From the NCBI RefSeq assembly GCF_963576615.1, contig NC_088717.1, forward strand, positions 13,832,108 through 13,896,107: 64,000 bases of DNA. The letters are read 5' to 3'. Of this stretch, positions 11,745 to 21,814 are shown piece after piece. This DNA comes from Watersipora subatra. Lineage: Eukaryota; Bryozoa; Gymnolaemata; Cheilostomatida; Watersiporidae. The notes below the pieces were generated by a model. The model saw nothing but the letters and a program-made list of their open reading frames with translations. It was not told the DNA's origin and ran no database searches. Position numbers and translations under genes: made by a program. Numbering within the stretch: position 1 is the first letter of the stretch; the number at the start of each line of letters is the position of its first letter.

Positions 11745-13195
11745 AACGCAACACTTGCGGATAGACAACATTTTTTTATTTTTCTGTCGGGTGTATGAAC
11801 AAACAGTTTTTGGCTTGTGCCTACTCTTGAACAAGCAACGTACAGCTAGCCATGGCTAAAACAAGGTGACAGTAAGTCGATACTAGCTACTTTTAGGGAC
11901 TGACTATGCGACTTGTTGATGGTCATAGCGAATCAGACTCTGATGGGGAACTGAATCTTTTTAAATTCAATTGATAGATCTGTTGGAATAATTGGAATCC
12001 TTGGAATAAAAACAGATTCTCCTCTGCCAGGTGCTGAAATGATTTTGGCCAGAATTAGGTGCAAAAACATTTGCCTAACAATTAGCCAAGTGCCATTACA
12101 CAACTTTGGAGGATTGAGGTTGCGAAGAAGCATGATTGGTGTTTCTATCTGTAGCGGCAATTTATGAGCAGTAAGTCCGGGCAAGTCCAGTGAATTTAAG
12201 AATTCCACAGGATATTCTACAGCAGCGTCATCAGTCAATGATGTACCAACAGAAGTGAAGGTTTTTAAATTTCCAGGTAGCTGGGCTAAAAGCTGTGAGT
12301 TTATGGCAGCAGCTGTGTTATTCCGTGGGCAGAGAATAGCTCGCTCAGATAACCAATCAACATCTTGGAACCTCTGTCGAAGATTAGGGTAAACTTTTTC
12401 CTGAAGTTCCTCGTTTGAATCCACAAAAGTACTGTAGCCTTCAAGTGACACCAAACCATCCTCAGCACTGACTGGCAAATGCCCTTCACCAATACGCAGC
12501 AGTCCAGCAGCGAAATGTGCGCTATTTCGTTGCCAAGAATAGCAGCACGCATGTTTTGTGTCAAATGCAGCTGCACAACAGACAACCAAAAAAATGATGA
12601 TTTGATGCATGCGTTTATCTCATCAGTGTGTGTGCTTTTTTGTATGACAGACAATGTTTAGTGGAAATCTCCAGAAAGTAAAAGAGTTACCCTATCGAAA
12701 AGTCTATTATTTTCATGCAAGTCCTTTAATGTAAGATTTAGTGCTTCAAATGCAAGTTTGTGCGACATTGTGCACTCATCCCACACAATAAAAATGCATC
12801 ATTGCAGAGGTTGGGCAGTTCCACTGTTGTTTCTGATATTGCACACAGGATTCTCAGTTCTGGCTAAATTAAGAGGCAATTTCAGTGCTGAATGCGCAAT
12901 GCGGATACCAGGGAGTAAGGTTGCTGCAATGCCAGATGAAGCTACAGCCAAAGCACTTTTTGCAGACTCTCATACTTTTGCAAATATAAGATTAGTGACA
13001 AAGGTTTAGCCGGTCCCCCTGGTGTGTGAAGAAACACCATACCTGCTTTGTTCAACCTTTTTCCAAAACTGTGTGATATGCAGCTCTTTGCCTTTCCAGC
13101 AGCAGTGGTCATTGGTTTCAATATGGCAACAGAGCTCTTCATGGTCATATGTTATTTCGCGTAATATTTCCCTGCACACGACAGGTTGCTCCAAT
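11745..13195 (-). pseudogene. Helitron helicase (Pif1-like), decayed
   Basis: Minus-strand translation shows SF1 helicase blocks of the Helitron Rep/helicase protein. In order: ITYDHEELCCHIETNDHCC upstream; a Walker A remnant TPGGPAKP near 13030 (the GGTGKT lysine-threonine is lost in that frame but visible across a frameshift); a WDECTMSHK Walker B region near 12770; VQLHLTQNMRA near 12560; WLSERAILCPRNNTAAAIN near 12330; LPLQIETPIMLLRNLNPP near 12130; FAMTINKSHSQSL near 11930; and LYVACSRVG near 11850. The longest frame is 11933-12610. Helitron helicase unwinds DNA during rolling-circle transposition. The HUH Rep domain is missing because the element is cut near 13200, so the copy is 5' truncated and inactive. 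Confidence 0.88.
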
Positions 13196-13359
13196 CTAAC
13201 AGGCCTGGAAAGTCCACAAAGGAGCGCACTTACTCAGTTGGGTAAAGCAGATAGCCGTACGCTCCTCGGCTAGTGAAATTTCCTTCCGTCATAAAAACGG
13301 AATGAAACTACACGCAATATCTTCTCTTTATGTAATAGTCTAGATTGTGCCAAGTAAAG

Positions 13360-13400
13360 ACCAGCAAATTCCTTTACACTGGTGGCAACAGTGAGATTGC
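13360..13400 (+). promoter_or_regulatory. Gypsy LTR end and primer-binding region
   Basis: CCTTTACA followed by CTGGTGGCAACAGTGAG matches the LTR/leader junction of the full-length element at 39901-39926 (CCTTTACA, CTGGTGGCAGCAGTGGG). Only the last part of the LTR is present here. Confidence 0.6.
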
Positions 13401-14535
13401 CTTGAACCCGGCAGGCACCATCTAGAATTTTAGAAATTAAACTCTGGCAGACCTCAGTAGAGGAAAACCGGAGTAGTATGGCAAACACTGGTGGTTCCGA
13501 ATCTGGCCAATATAGCTGTACGGCTAGCCTTCACAATCATAAAGAAACCTGGTGTTTTAAAATAAGCAAGTTATCTAGCACTCCAGAGAAGGGTTGATGA
13601 CCGGCACTGCGCCAACCATTCCTCACTCTGTAAGGCTCTCAATACTGCCAAAAAAGGCTGAAGCACTCCAATTCTGGCCACGATCGTCTTTAACAGTCCT
13701 CCTTACTTGGGGAGAAGCTCAAGCAAGTCGTATCTTAAAGGAGTGTAGACTGAGACATGAACCAACTAGCTGACGCCATTGGGCAACTTGTCAGGTTAAG
13801 TCGAAACCCAGAACCGGCCTCCCAGTTCAAAACGCCCGAGTAAAATGGCGTTTGAGACCCAAAATACTTTGTTACCAGATTTAGAAAAACCGCAGCTGCA
13901 AGTAGGTGAGCCGAGGGGCCAGCACACTGCACCTCAGAAAGGTTTTAAAGGGAGAGACAAGTTTTTCGGAAGGGCACTTGGAGTGGCAGCCATCTTTGAA
14001 GCCATCCGAGCCTGATTTGGACTATCTCCCCAAGAAGCCCGAGCAGGGTTGGGCAGTTTAAAAAAAGGCACCCAGAGATCCCTGCAGGAACACGCAATGG
14101 AAATTGAATGGCTAGTTCAAATAGCCTCATTGGAACTGCACATACCTTTCAGGAACAAAATGACAAAAAAGTAATTCTCAAACTCCCTAAACCACCCTGC
14201 TCTACAGTGGCACCTCCTAGCCGTACCCTGGGAGACTCTCGCTTATGCAGTACGGTATGGAGGAAAATTTCTCCAGATCAAATCTGGAGAGAAACCGACT
14301 CTGGGCAAAGCTGTCCGAACTGTGGTAGAAAAAATAGAAGACTAAAAGGCAAATACGAGACCTGGTGCAGTACGCAGTGTCAAACGGGACACCTTGAATG
14401 TACTGCTATCCACAGTAATGCAGCTGGCAGAACAGGTCAAGCAGCTGCAAAACAAGCCAAAAAGCCTTCCAGAAAATAAGCCTGCCATTTGTGTTGGGAA
14501 TGTGGAGGCACAGGACATCTCTAAAAGGAGTGCCT
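13400..14535 (+). pseudogene. Gypsy gag remnant
   Basis: Lies colinear with the gag region of the element at 39.6-46.7 kb. A segment near 14085 (ATGGAAATTGAATGGCTAG) parallels the QEHAMEVERLV stretch of the full copy. A zinc knuckle reading CWECGGTGH, then a stop, then KEC is at about 14490-14530 (CCHC nucleocapsid motif). Many stops and frameshifts occur. The 123-codon frame at 14108-14479 covers part of gag before the knuckle. Gag would form the particle shell and bind element RNA. Confidence 0.6.
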
Positions 14536-14984
14536 CAGTCAAAAATAAATGAGCCGGAAAATGGAAAAAGGCCGTAGCAGTAGCACCCACTACTAGCTGT
14601 AATAAGGCCCCTGCGAAAACCATGAAAAACGAAGTACCAATTTGGTCAATGCCTCACCCGGATGGACCTATCCGAGAAAATAAGGTCATCCCAAAACTCC
14701 ACCTCAAGCAACCCTCACAGCTACCCAGAAAATATTTCAACCACTACACCTACATGTAGGTGAGTCAGGCATTAACCCCTCCAAAGTACTATGCCTTTCT
14801 CTCAGGTACCTTGGTGCGCTTTCCTTCAGAGGACAGCCTCCCGCCATCCAAAGAGACTCGCCTAGGCATGTTCTCTACCTGCACAAACAGAGCAGCCTCA
14901 GGCAGATTCCCTTTGAGCACAAGGATCCTGCTCAAGCATGCCTGCTGGGGCACCCACACTTTACCAGGTACTTCCTCTTAGGCG

Positions 14985-15730
14985 AAATTGAAGGTCGAGC
15001 AATGCACTTCTTGTTAACTTCTGGATGCACCACTAACCTGCTGTAAAAACAGGGGTTCGATCGACTTCTCCAGGGTATAAGAGAACAGTTGGAAAATAGT
15101 TACACCTATGACCTGCTTGCTGATGAGACCAGGTTACCATTTTACAATGTAATCTGGCTCCCAGTGAGGCTCCACAAAGTGAAGACTGAAGAAGTTTTCA
15201 TAGTCAGTCCGATTAATGAAGACGATGTTCTTGAAATGCCCTTCTTTATGGCACCCCAATGCTCGATGGAGTTTAAACTACCCGTGGTGAAAGTGGATGG
15301 GAAACCATTGGCTTGTACCGATCAAACCAAAAAGCTCTTCTAGGACAAAGTCTTGGTTATTAGAAACTTGGCGGTGCCTGCTAGAATAGAGGTTGCGGTC
15401 AGGTGTAGGTTGACCACACAAAATTTCTGTTCCCTCAGGATAATAAAAGGGTACCCTAAAAGCCCCTTTCTAGCTACAAGCCTGAACGAGCCCAGAGCAG
15501 ATGGAAAAGTGTTCGTTAGACGTCTCAACCTGAACCCCCAACACCTGACCATATTTTTGGGGACCACTGTAGGCACTTACACTAGTGTGGAAGTGCCTCC
15601 TCCCATTGCTGGCCCCCCTTCCCTCAAGAGAGGCCCTGCCATGTTAATCACCCAAATCGAGGCCGAGCCATGGATCCCCCAGCATTCCAGGAATTGTACC
15701 AAGTCGCAAGACCCTGGTACAAAGATAAGT
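14985..15730 (+). pseudogene. Gypsy protease remnant, start of RT linker
   Basis: The translation near 15005 reads LLTSGCTTNLL, where an aspartic protease has D[T/S]G; the catalytic Asp is absent. It continues YDLLADETRLPFYNV, KVKTEEVFIVSP and MPFFMAP, matching the protease at 41752-42150. The frame is cut by a stop at 15341-15343 and continues in 15353-15772 with linker sequence toward RT. The element breaks off at about 15730 where Helitron 3' sequence begins, so RT, RNase H, integrase and the 3' LTR are gone. Confidence 0.75.
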
Positions 15731-16001
15731 GATAAAACTTTAGCCAAAGACATTTTTTCATTGCAAACATAGCAAAACAGAGTTTATTTAGCCATTATTT
15801 TATATTTTTGATATCATTTTCATTTAAACACTTTTGTAGTTGTTTAGTTTTTCTCTTCTTTTATTTCTACTGCACAAAACACTTTTCTCACAATATGAAG
15901 TTTGAAAGCTAAATTGGTAAATGTTGCATATTTTAAATAAAAATAAATTTTCTGTGCAAATACTTTTTGTATTACCCGAGCAACGCCGGGTATTTAGCTG
16001 G
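15730..16001 (+). mobile_element. Helitron 3' end
   Basis: Sequence similar to 38110-38432 (CACAAAACACTTTTCTCA, ATATGAAGTTTGAAAGCT and the lead-in TATTACCCGAG). The hairpin has stems ACCCG (15974-15978) and CGGGT (15987-15991). The end is CTGG at 15998-16001, then T. Non-coding. It replaces the rest of the Gypsy pol gene, so the Helitron or a deletion truncated it. Confidence 0.65.
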
Positions 16002-16007
16002 TCTATA

Positions 16008-16015
16008 TATAAATA

Positions 16016-16057
<42 letters not shown>

Positions 16058-16075
16058 CATATATATTTATATATG

Positions 16076-16107
<32 letters not shown>

Positions 16108-16123
16108 TATATTTATATATGTA

Positions 16124-16155
<32 letters not shown>

Positions 16156-16190
16156 CATATATATATGTATATATATATGTATATATATAT
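16008..16190. repeat. (TA)n microsatellite with GTAT/ACAT interruptions
   Basis: About 180 bases of alternating TA broken by TATGTA and TACATA steps. Open frames here are Tyr/Ile repeats of no meaning. It abuts the truncated 3' end of the LINE. Confidence 0.95.
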
Positions 16191-16666
16191 CTACCACCAC
16201 TTGTCTACCACCACTATATCTGGTTGGTTTGCTAGGACATGCTTGTCAGTTCGGATGTAGAAGTCCCAGAGGATCTTAGCGCGGTCATTTTCATTGACCT
16301 TACCAGGAGCTTCCCACCAGTGTTGTGGTTTATTAAGGCCATACTCATCACATAGACTTCTATACACAACACCTGCGACATGATTATGCCGCTCAGTGTA
16401 TGCGTCTCCAGCTAGCTGTTTGCATCTACTGATGATGTGTTGGATGGTCTCAGGTGCATCTTTGCACAGTCTGCATCTAGGATCGTCTCTAGTGTGATAG
16501 ATTTTCGTTTGGAGTTGCCTTGTTGGGAGCACTTGCTTCTGGGCTGCCATGATTACCGACTCTGTATTGGCCGTTAGGTTTCCTTTGTTCAGCCACATAT
16601 ATGTCTGGTGAAGATTGCCAACCTTAGATATTTGTTGGTGGTAAGCACCATGAAGAGGTTTCGTGT
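16191..16666 (-). pseudogene. LINE restriction-like endonuclease domain, 3' truncated
   Basis: Continues the RT reading frame after a single TAG at 16668-16670. A CCHC-type motif reads CRLCKDAPETIQHIISRC (about 16430-16490). It is followed by [17 protein letters not shown] and [10 protein letters not shown]. The PD residues plus a later Asp form the PD-(D/E)XK nuclease signature of LINEs with restriction-like endonucleases (the R2/R4/NeSL group). The protein ends right after VVVDKWW because the sequence runs into the microsatellite, so the second half of the nuclease motif is missing. An 11-base word, TCTACCACCAC on the plus strand, is duplicated at the break. Confidence 0.75.
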
Positions 16667-16667
16667 G

Positions 16668-18086
16668 CTAGTCAATTTCCTCATCATCAGGGCATAGGTC
16701 CGTTGTAAAAGCAGCCGATTGAAATTCAGCTAGCAACTTATCTGAAATAGCCATGGAGGCTGCATATGCTTTGATGCTTTGCTCCTTCTCTTTCACTGTC
16801 TGCTGTACACTTTTGAGCCCCCTACCGCCATCTTTCCTATCAAGATACAATCTAGTAGTATCAGATTTTGGGTGAAGTGCTCCATGCATGGTCAGCAGTT
16901 TACGAGTTGCTATATATGTTTCTTTGATGGCTTCCTCAGTCCACTTTATTATGTCTGCTGGATATCTTATTACTGGCAGTGCGTAGGTATTTATTGCCAT
17001 GACTTGGTTCTTGGCATTGAGCTGGCTCCGTAAGACCTGCCAAAGGCGTTTCTTGTATTTGGTAATGGCTTTGTGACGTACCTCGGCTTCGTGGTTGATG
17101 TTGCTTTGCATAATCCCCAAGTTCTTGTACCCTTCTTCTATATCTTTGATGGTACCATTTGGCATTCTTAGGCCATCTGTGAGCATAGAATGGCCTTTCT
17201 TGAGAATTAGCCTTCCACATTTCTCAATACCGAAGGTCATTCCGATGTCCTTGCTGTATGCCTGAGTGAGGTGTATTAGCGAATCAATGTCCCTTTCTTT
17301 GTTAGCATACAGCTTGATGTCATCCATGTAGAAGAGATGGTTAATCTTGGTGCCACTCTTAAACTGGTACCCATATTGAATCTCCTCCGGCATATTGCTT
17401 AGAGAATTTAAGCATATGCAGAATAGCAGCGGTGATAAGGAGTCACCTTGATAGATGCCTCGTTTAATTTTTACACTCGCCAGCTTTTTGCCATTAGCCT
17501 CCAGTTCCGTCTTCCATTTGGTCATTGACATCTTGATGAATGCCACAAGAGCAGGATGAACATTGTACATACTGAGGCACTCAAGTATCCAACTATGGGG
17601 AATTGAGTCATAGACTTTTTTGTAGTCAATCCAAGCCATGGCAAGATTGGTTTGCCTTCTCCTGCTGTCTTGACAGACCGTCCGATCCACCAGTAACTGA
17701 TGTTTGGCTTCTCGGGTGTTGCGCCCAATTCTTTTCTGAGCACTGGTCATATAGTGACTCATGTGCTCTTCCAGTTTGTCTGCAACTATTCCTGAGAGCA
17801 GTTTCCAAGTGGTGGGCAAGTACGTTATTGGTCGATAGTTTTTGGGAATCGGCCCTTGCTTTGGATCTTTTATCAGAAGTACAGTTCGTCCTTTGGTCAG
17901 CCATTCTGGATGGTCACCTTGTTCTATTAGGCATTCCATCTGCTTAGCCATTCTAGTGTGAAGTGATGTCAATTTCTTCAACCAGAAGGCTTGAATCATG
18001 TCATGGCCTGGTGCTGCCCAGTTCTTCATACGCTGCACTCTGCACTTGATGTCCTCTTTGCTGATGGTGAGTCCTTGCTGGGCCAC
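16668..18086 (-). CDS. LINE reverse transcriptase ORF (REL-endonuclease type)
   Basis: A 472-codon frame, intact over the whole RT domain. Landmarks in order: KNWAAPGHDMIQAFWLK (near residue 20), NYRPITYLPT (near 85), AWIDYKKVYDSIPHSWI (near 150), GIYQGDSLSPLLFCICL (near 210), the catalytic LFYMDDIKLYA (near 250), GMTFGIEKCG (near 280), EGYKNLGIMQ and a thumb region. Reverse transcriptase primes cDNA on nicked chromosomal DNA. The true protein was longer at both ends: N-terminal sequence continues upstream in broken frames and the endonuclease follows after one stop. A shorter, diverged copy lies at 35266-36110. Best placed with REL-endonuclease LINEs (R4/Dong-like is possible given the TA flanks); the clade is not proven. 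Confidence 0.85.
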   Translation of the reverse strand: MAQQGLTISKEDIKCRVQRMKNWAAPGHDMIQAFWLKKLTSLHTRMAKQMECLIEQGDHPEWLTKGRTVLLIKDPKQGPIPKNYRPITYLPTTWKLLSGIVADKLEEHMSHYMTSAQKRIGRNTREAKHQLLVDRTVCQDSRRRQTNLAMAWIDYKKVYDSIPHSWILECLSMYNVHPALVAFIKMSMTKWKTELEANGKKLASVKIKRGIYQGDSLSPLLFCICLNSLSNMPEEIQYGYQFKSGTKINHLFYMDDIKLYANKERDIDSLIHLTQAYSKDIGMTFGIEKCGRLILKKGHSMLTDGLRMPNGTIKDIEEGYKNLGIMQSNINHEAEVRHKAITKYKKRLWQVLRSQLNAKNQVMAINTYALPVIRYPADIIKWTEEAIKETYIATRKLLTMHGALHPKSDTTRLYLDRKDGGRGLKSVQQTVKEKEQSIKAYAASMAISDKLLAEFQSAAFTTDLCPDDEEID

Positions 18087-19170
18087 AGTGTGTTGATGGC
18101 TCTCTTTAAGCCTCTTCAGCCAATTTGCAGTGGTGTTATGAGTAGTCTCTTTCTCCCAGATGTCCTTCCAGAACTTTGAGGTGCTGGATCGGGGAGGATC
18201 TGACTTTGGCCTCCGCAGTTCACCTTTGAACTGTTACTCTTTGGTGTACCGCTTCAGTCGTGCCGAAAGTCCTACTAGCTGCTGTTTGGCAGATTCTAGA
18301 GCTTCTATTGTGGCTTCCCTTTTTGGACGCTCCAAACTGTGGTTAGATTTCTCACTGAGCCTACTAACTTTTTTTCAAAAGTCCTTGATCTTATTTTGTA
18401 GCCTCAGCTGCCAGGATGGAATGACTTGAAGCCTTGTTGGCAGTGGCTTAATACCCATCTCCTCCAAGCTGACTGTTGCTGTACTGTAGATTAAGGTATT
18501 AGTCTCACTGATTGATCCAGTTGAGATCGACTCCAGTGCCAAGTTAATGTCTTCTAACAGCTTCTTAGGTATGGCCTTGCTAACTCTTCATAGTGGTACC
18601 CTGCTTCCATAATCATTAGCAGCTGATATCTTGTTGATGATATTTTCCGCAAGCTCTCTCACCCTTGGGTGAAGGTCCAAGTGCATGTCTTCTTCAACCT
18701 GTGAGTCAACACATGATTGTGTATCCATGACAGTGTGTGTTGATATGCACTCCTCGTTGGTTGAGGTTACTTGGGTGAACTGTTCCCTAATTTCATCTAC
18801 CTCAAGTTCTGATATGAGGTGCCGCTTGATTATGTTATTCCTCTGAGCTACAAGTTGCTTAGCGGTTAGTGGCAATTCAGGGCACATGTTTATCCACAGT
18901 TGATGCATCCTTCCCATGTAGCCCCACTTTTGAGGTTACTCATAAAGTAGCACTGCATGGGGTCTGTGTTATCAGTTCGAGTCCATTTCATCCGTTTTGA
19001 ACCAGCAGCCCATTTTTCACTGCCTTGTCCTGGTTCAGCTACAGGCAGCGCGAACCTTGTTTGACCGGGCGACGTCCGAGCCGGCATGGCTTTGGTTATT
19101 GCACTCATCATAGAGGTTGTAGACATTATACAAGCAAAGGTCTTGTCTAAGGACCACCAGAAAAGTGCAG
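18087..19170 (-). pseudogene. LINE N-terminal region, broken frames
   Basis: Minus-strand frames 18588-18917 and 18890-19204 are colinear with the RT and probably encode the N-terminal part. They include LPLTAKQLVAQRNNIIKR, and TNDNTDPMQCY followed by a Cys pair (GATWEGCINC), which may be a zinc-binding element as in other LINEs of this type. Frameshifts separate them from the RT frame (for example near 18590 and 18180). Confidence 0.5.
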
Positions 19171-19237
19171 TTGTTGGGGTTTGAACCGAGGACCTAATGA
19201 TCACGGTCTCAAAACCTTACCAACTGCGCTATCTGTC

Positions 19238-19242
<5 letters not shown>
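19165..19242 (-). repeat. tRNA-like head at LINE 5' end
   Basis: The minus strand reads GGACAGATAGCGCAGTTGG (A-box-like) and then GGTTCAAACCCC (B-box), with a GACC/GGTC anticodon-arm-like pairing between them. The D-arm pairs poorly and no matching 3' acceptor strand follows, so it is not a functional tRNA gene. It lies exactly between the LINE 5' end and the TA microsatellite. Confidence 0.6.
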
Positions 19243-19285
<43 letters not shown>

Positions 19286-19286
19286 C
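19241..19286. repeat. (TA)n microsatellite
   Basis: About 45 bases of alternating TA with one TTTA step, at the 5' side of the LINE, mirroring the tract at its 3' side. Confidence 0.9.
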
Positions 19287-19884
19287 TCAGTCTTTGACTC
19301 TTTGTCTTCTAACTCGCATTCGGCTATAGCGAATAAAATCTAACAATGAAACATTCGCTTTGCAGAGGAGTTGCACTCCCAATGTTCAAAAAACAAGTCT
19401 ACAAACAAGCATACCTAGCCCTTAAGCTAAGCCATTCTTATCATTCTCAATGCTCTTCTCATGAGCAAAACATGCACTATTTATTATTAGTTAATATTCC
19501 CTTTGCATATGTTAGCTTTTAAAAATATTTTGTAAAGGTTTTTCTTGCCATTACCCATTAAATATTGTTTAATTTGTATTTTTCAAACGATGGGCTGTTT
19601 CAACTTCAAATATGTTACATGTATTGGGGCAGCAGAGATGACTTTCAAGCATTCATTCATTTCCTTTGCAGAGGAGTTGCACTGCCAATTGACCCACGAC
19701 TATTTCGTCACAGCAAACAGTAAAGTCTGATACCAATTACAGCTGTAAAGTGTATTGTTGCCTTTAGCCTGGCAGTGCTGTTAATATATATTAGTCCAAA
19801 AAACAGCATTGTTCCTTTTCAACTAGACTAACTAAATGATTTAACTTCATTCGACCAAATGAAATGAACAATTATTTTACTCTA
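19287..19884. other. Spacer, nothing recognised
   Basis: No gene found. The word CTTTGCAGAGGAGTTGCACT occurs twice (about 19358 and 19668), suggesting a small diverged direct duplication. Confidence 0.35.
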
Positions 19885-21574
19885 GTCTTAGTAGCCAAAG
19901 CTACAATTAAACTTACATGCTAACGCTTTTTATACTGACATCTAAACTTTCTAGAAGTTTAAGGTTTTCCGCCATGAGCATCGGAGTAATCTTACTAGGG
20001 TAACAAGTGGAGATAACAACCACATTTATTAAACAAGTGCAATCATTCTTAGTACCATAATGACCAGAACTAGAGCTTTTCATGGAGAGTGTTTAGTACA
20101 TTTGTGCAAAGGCCATACAATAACTATGATGTGCAGCTCAATTCCTTGCAAACATCCAAATATATCCAATCACATTAGGTCAGTGAACCTACCATGGCAA
20201 CACAGTTAACATTCTCTAGAGCATGTCTTCTCAGCAGACGTAAAGAACATTCATTCTTATTTTTTGCGAAAATGTCAACATAAGTAGTAGTTGGTGCAAC
20301 TAGTGATGTTTTTTGAGTATATCAACAAGATAAAATATTTTTGTATTTTATTTTCCCACGCTCTAACAAGAGCAAAGCGATTGTTTGGGCAATTTATGAT
20401 AAATGCATGTGCACAAAACTCCCGAAAAATTATCTGTTAACGGCCGCAACGAAACCGTTGCACCAAAATCTTGTCAACAAATTTAACCATTTTTGTGTAG
20501 AGCTGTTTAAGTATAATAATGATACAAAACACATATATACTTGTTTAAATATGTTATCAAGTCTTTGAAAGGTTACTGCAATATCTTAAAATTAACTCAT
20601 ATGATCGGGTTATACATAAATAGACAAAATAATTCGGCCTAAAATCAAAATAAAAACTTGACAAGTCTATTTTAATCAAAAATAGGGGCCCGCTAACGAA
20701 ACGCCGATAAGGCCGTAGGACAGATAGTATAACCATTAAGCCGTCCAAATTTCACGAAAAAAACTTGCACATTTCACCAGTCTATGGCATTGTTCTATTG
20801 CGGAAGGTTTCTGTAATTAACTTAGAAGTACTGAAAAGTGATCGTTTCTTTTTTGCCGAGTTTATTGTTCGACTTAATTATTTGATTTTATTAAAAAAAT
20901 TATAATATTTAATTATAAGAGTAATCATTAAAAATTACAACATCGAAGTATATACTGATGGCATTGTCCGATTGACGATGGTACCTTTAGTTAACGTAGA
21001 CCGTTTACGGCGTAGACCGATTTACAGGTATGAAAATGTGGTATACAGTTTATCAGCCTATGACTTTTGACCAATTACCAAAGGTTTCATTAAATTATCT
21101 AGAAAATTAGCCAGATTTCTTCACATCCTATCTACAAACTAGGTTCAAACTACAACGCCCCTTTGGGACAAGAATACAATGTATGTCTTTATTTTAATTC
21201 AGTTTGCAGAAAACTCCCAGACAAGTCAATGCTAATGCTTGCTTTCTGTTAAATATCGCTGTCAAAACCATTCTACATTCAACACAACCAGCTGTCAACT
21301 TTCCAACACAACTTTCAAATTGTGTATATTACACAGCAGCTTGCCATTTTACTTTTAATATTGCATTTCAGAGATATAATAAACATATTTAATTATTGCT
21401 GTTGTTAGTTAAATTACGTACAGTAGGTTAGGCCTACAGGTTGAATTAATATTTATTTTATTGTTGTAAAACATAGGTTTGAGATAGTAGAAGATTAGGT
21501 GTGAATTTTTTACAACCTTTTGTTTTGCATAATTGACTTTTTGAATTTAATTTCAAAACAACTTGATAACTACC

Positions 21575-21754
21575 ATGGAGATACAACCTCCCAGAACACC
21601 ACGTCGTCGCAGTGGCCGTCCACGTGTCTCCCAATTATTACGGAGGAGGAGAAATAGAAGGTCCTCACAGCAACCATCAACATCAAATGCTAATGTTTGG
21701 CAACACGCTACTCAAAGTAATAACAACAACTCATCTGATTCAGAGAATTCTTAA
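21575..21754 (+). CDS. Small Arg/Ser-rich ORF, unknown
   Basis: A 59-codon frame from an ATG in good context (ACCATGG). The N-terminal half is strongly basic (PRTPRRRSGRPRVSQLLRR, then RRNRRSS) and the C-terminal half is Asn/Ser-rich and acidic at the end (SSDSENS). Composition suggests a nucleic-acid-binding or disordered peptide, but no family is recognised. The stop codon lies inside the left arm of a long hairpin. Coding status is uncertain. Confidence 0.3.
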   Translation: MEIQPPRTPRRRSGRPRVSQLLRRRRNRRSSQQPSTSNANVWQHATQSNNNNSSDSENS

Positions 21755-21814
21755 GTAGATGTTGTAGGCGAGTCCTACAACATCTACTAAAGAATTCTAC
21801 TTTTGTAGAATTCT
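21745..21814. other. Two overlapping perfect hairpins
   Basis: Arms 21745-21768 and 21774-21797 pair over 24 bases with one mismatch around a 5-base loop. Arms 21791-21800 and 21805-21814 form a second perfect 10-bp hairpin with a TTTT loop. They share the AGAATTC segment, so only one can form at a time. Confidence 0.9.

Noticed and set aside
12479..13273. Plus-strand ORFs across the Helitron helicase
   Set aside because: Antisense shadows; the minus strand carries recognisable helicase blocks.
15824..16279. Tyr/Ile-rich ORFs on both strands
   Set aside because: Translations of the TA microsatellite.
17603..17947. Plus-strand ORF opposite the LINE RT
   Set aside because: Shadow of the intact RT frame on the other strand, Ser/Leu/Cys-rich as expected for antisense.
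19165..19242. Functional tRNA gene
   Set aside because: A and B boxes are present but acceptor and D-arm pairing fail, and it is fused to a LINE 5' end.
20341..20568. 75-codon ORF as a zinc-finger or BED-type protein
   Set aside because: Cys/His spacing does not fit a known finger; left as unexplained sequence within the R2 insertion.
21745..21814. Rho-independent terminator
   Set aside because: Strong hairpins, but the window is clearly eukaryotic and no bacterial operon exists.
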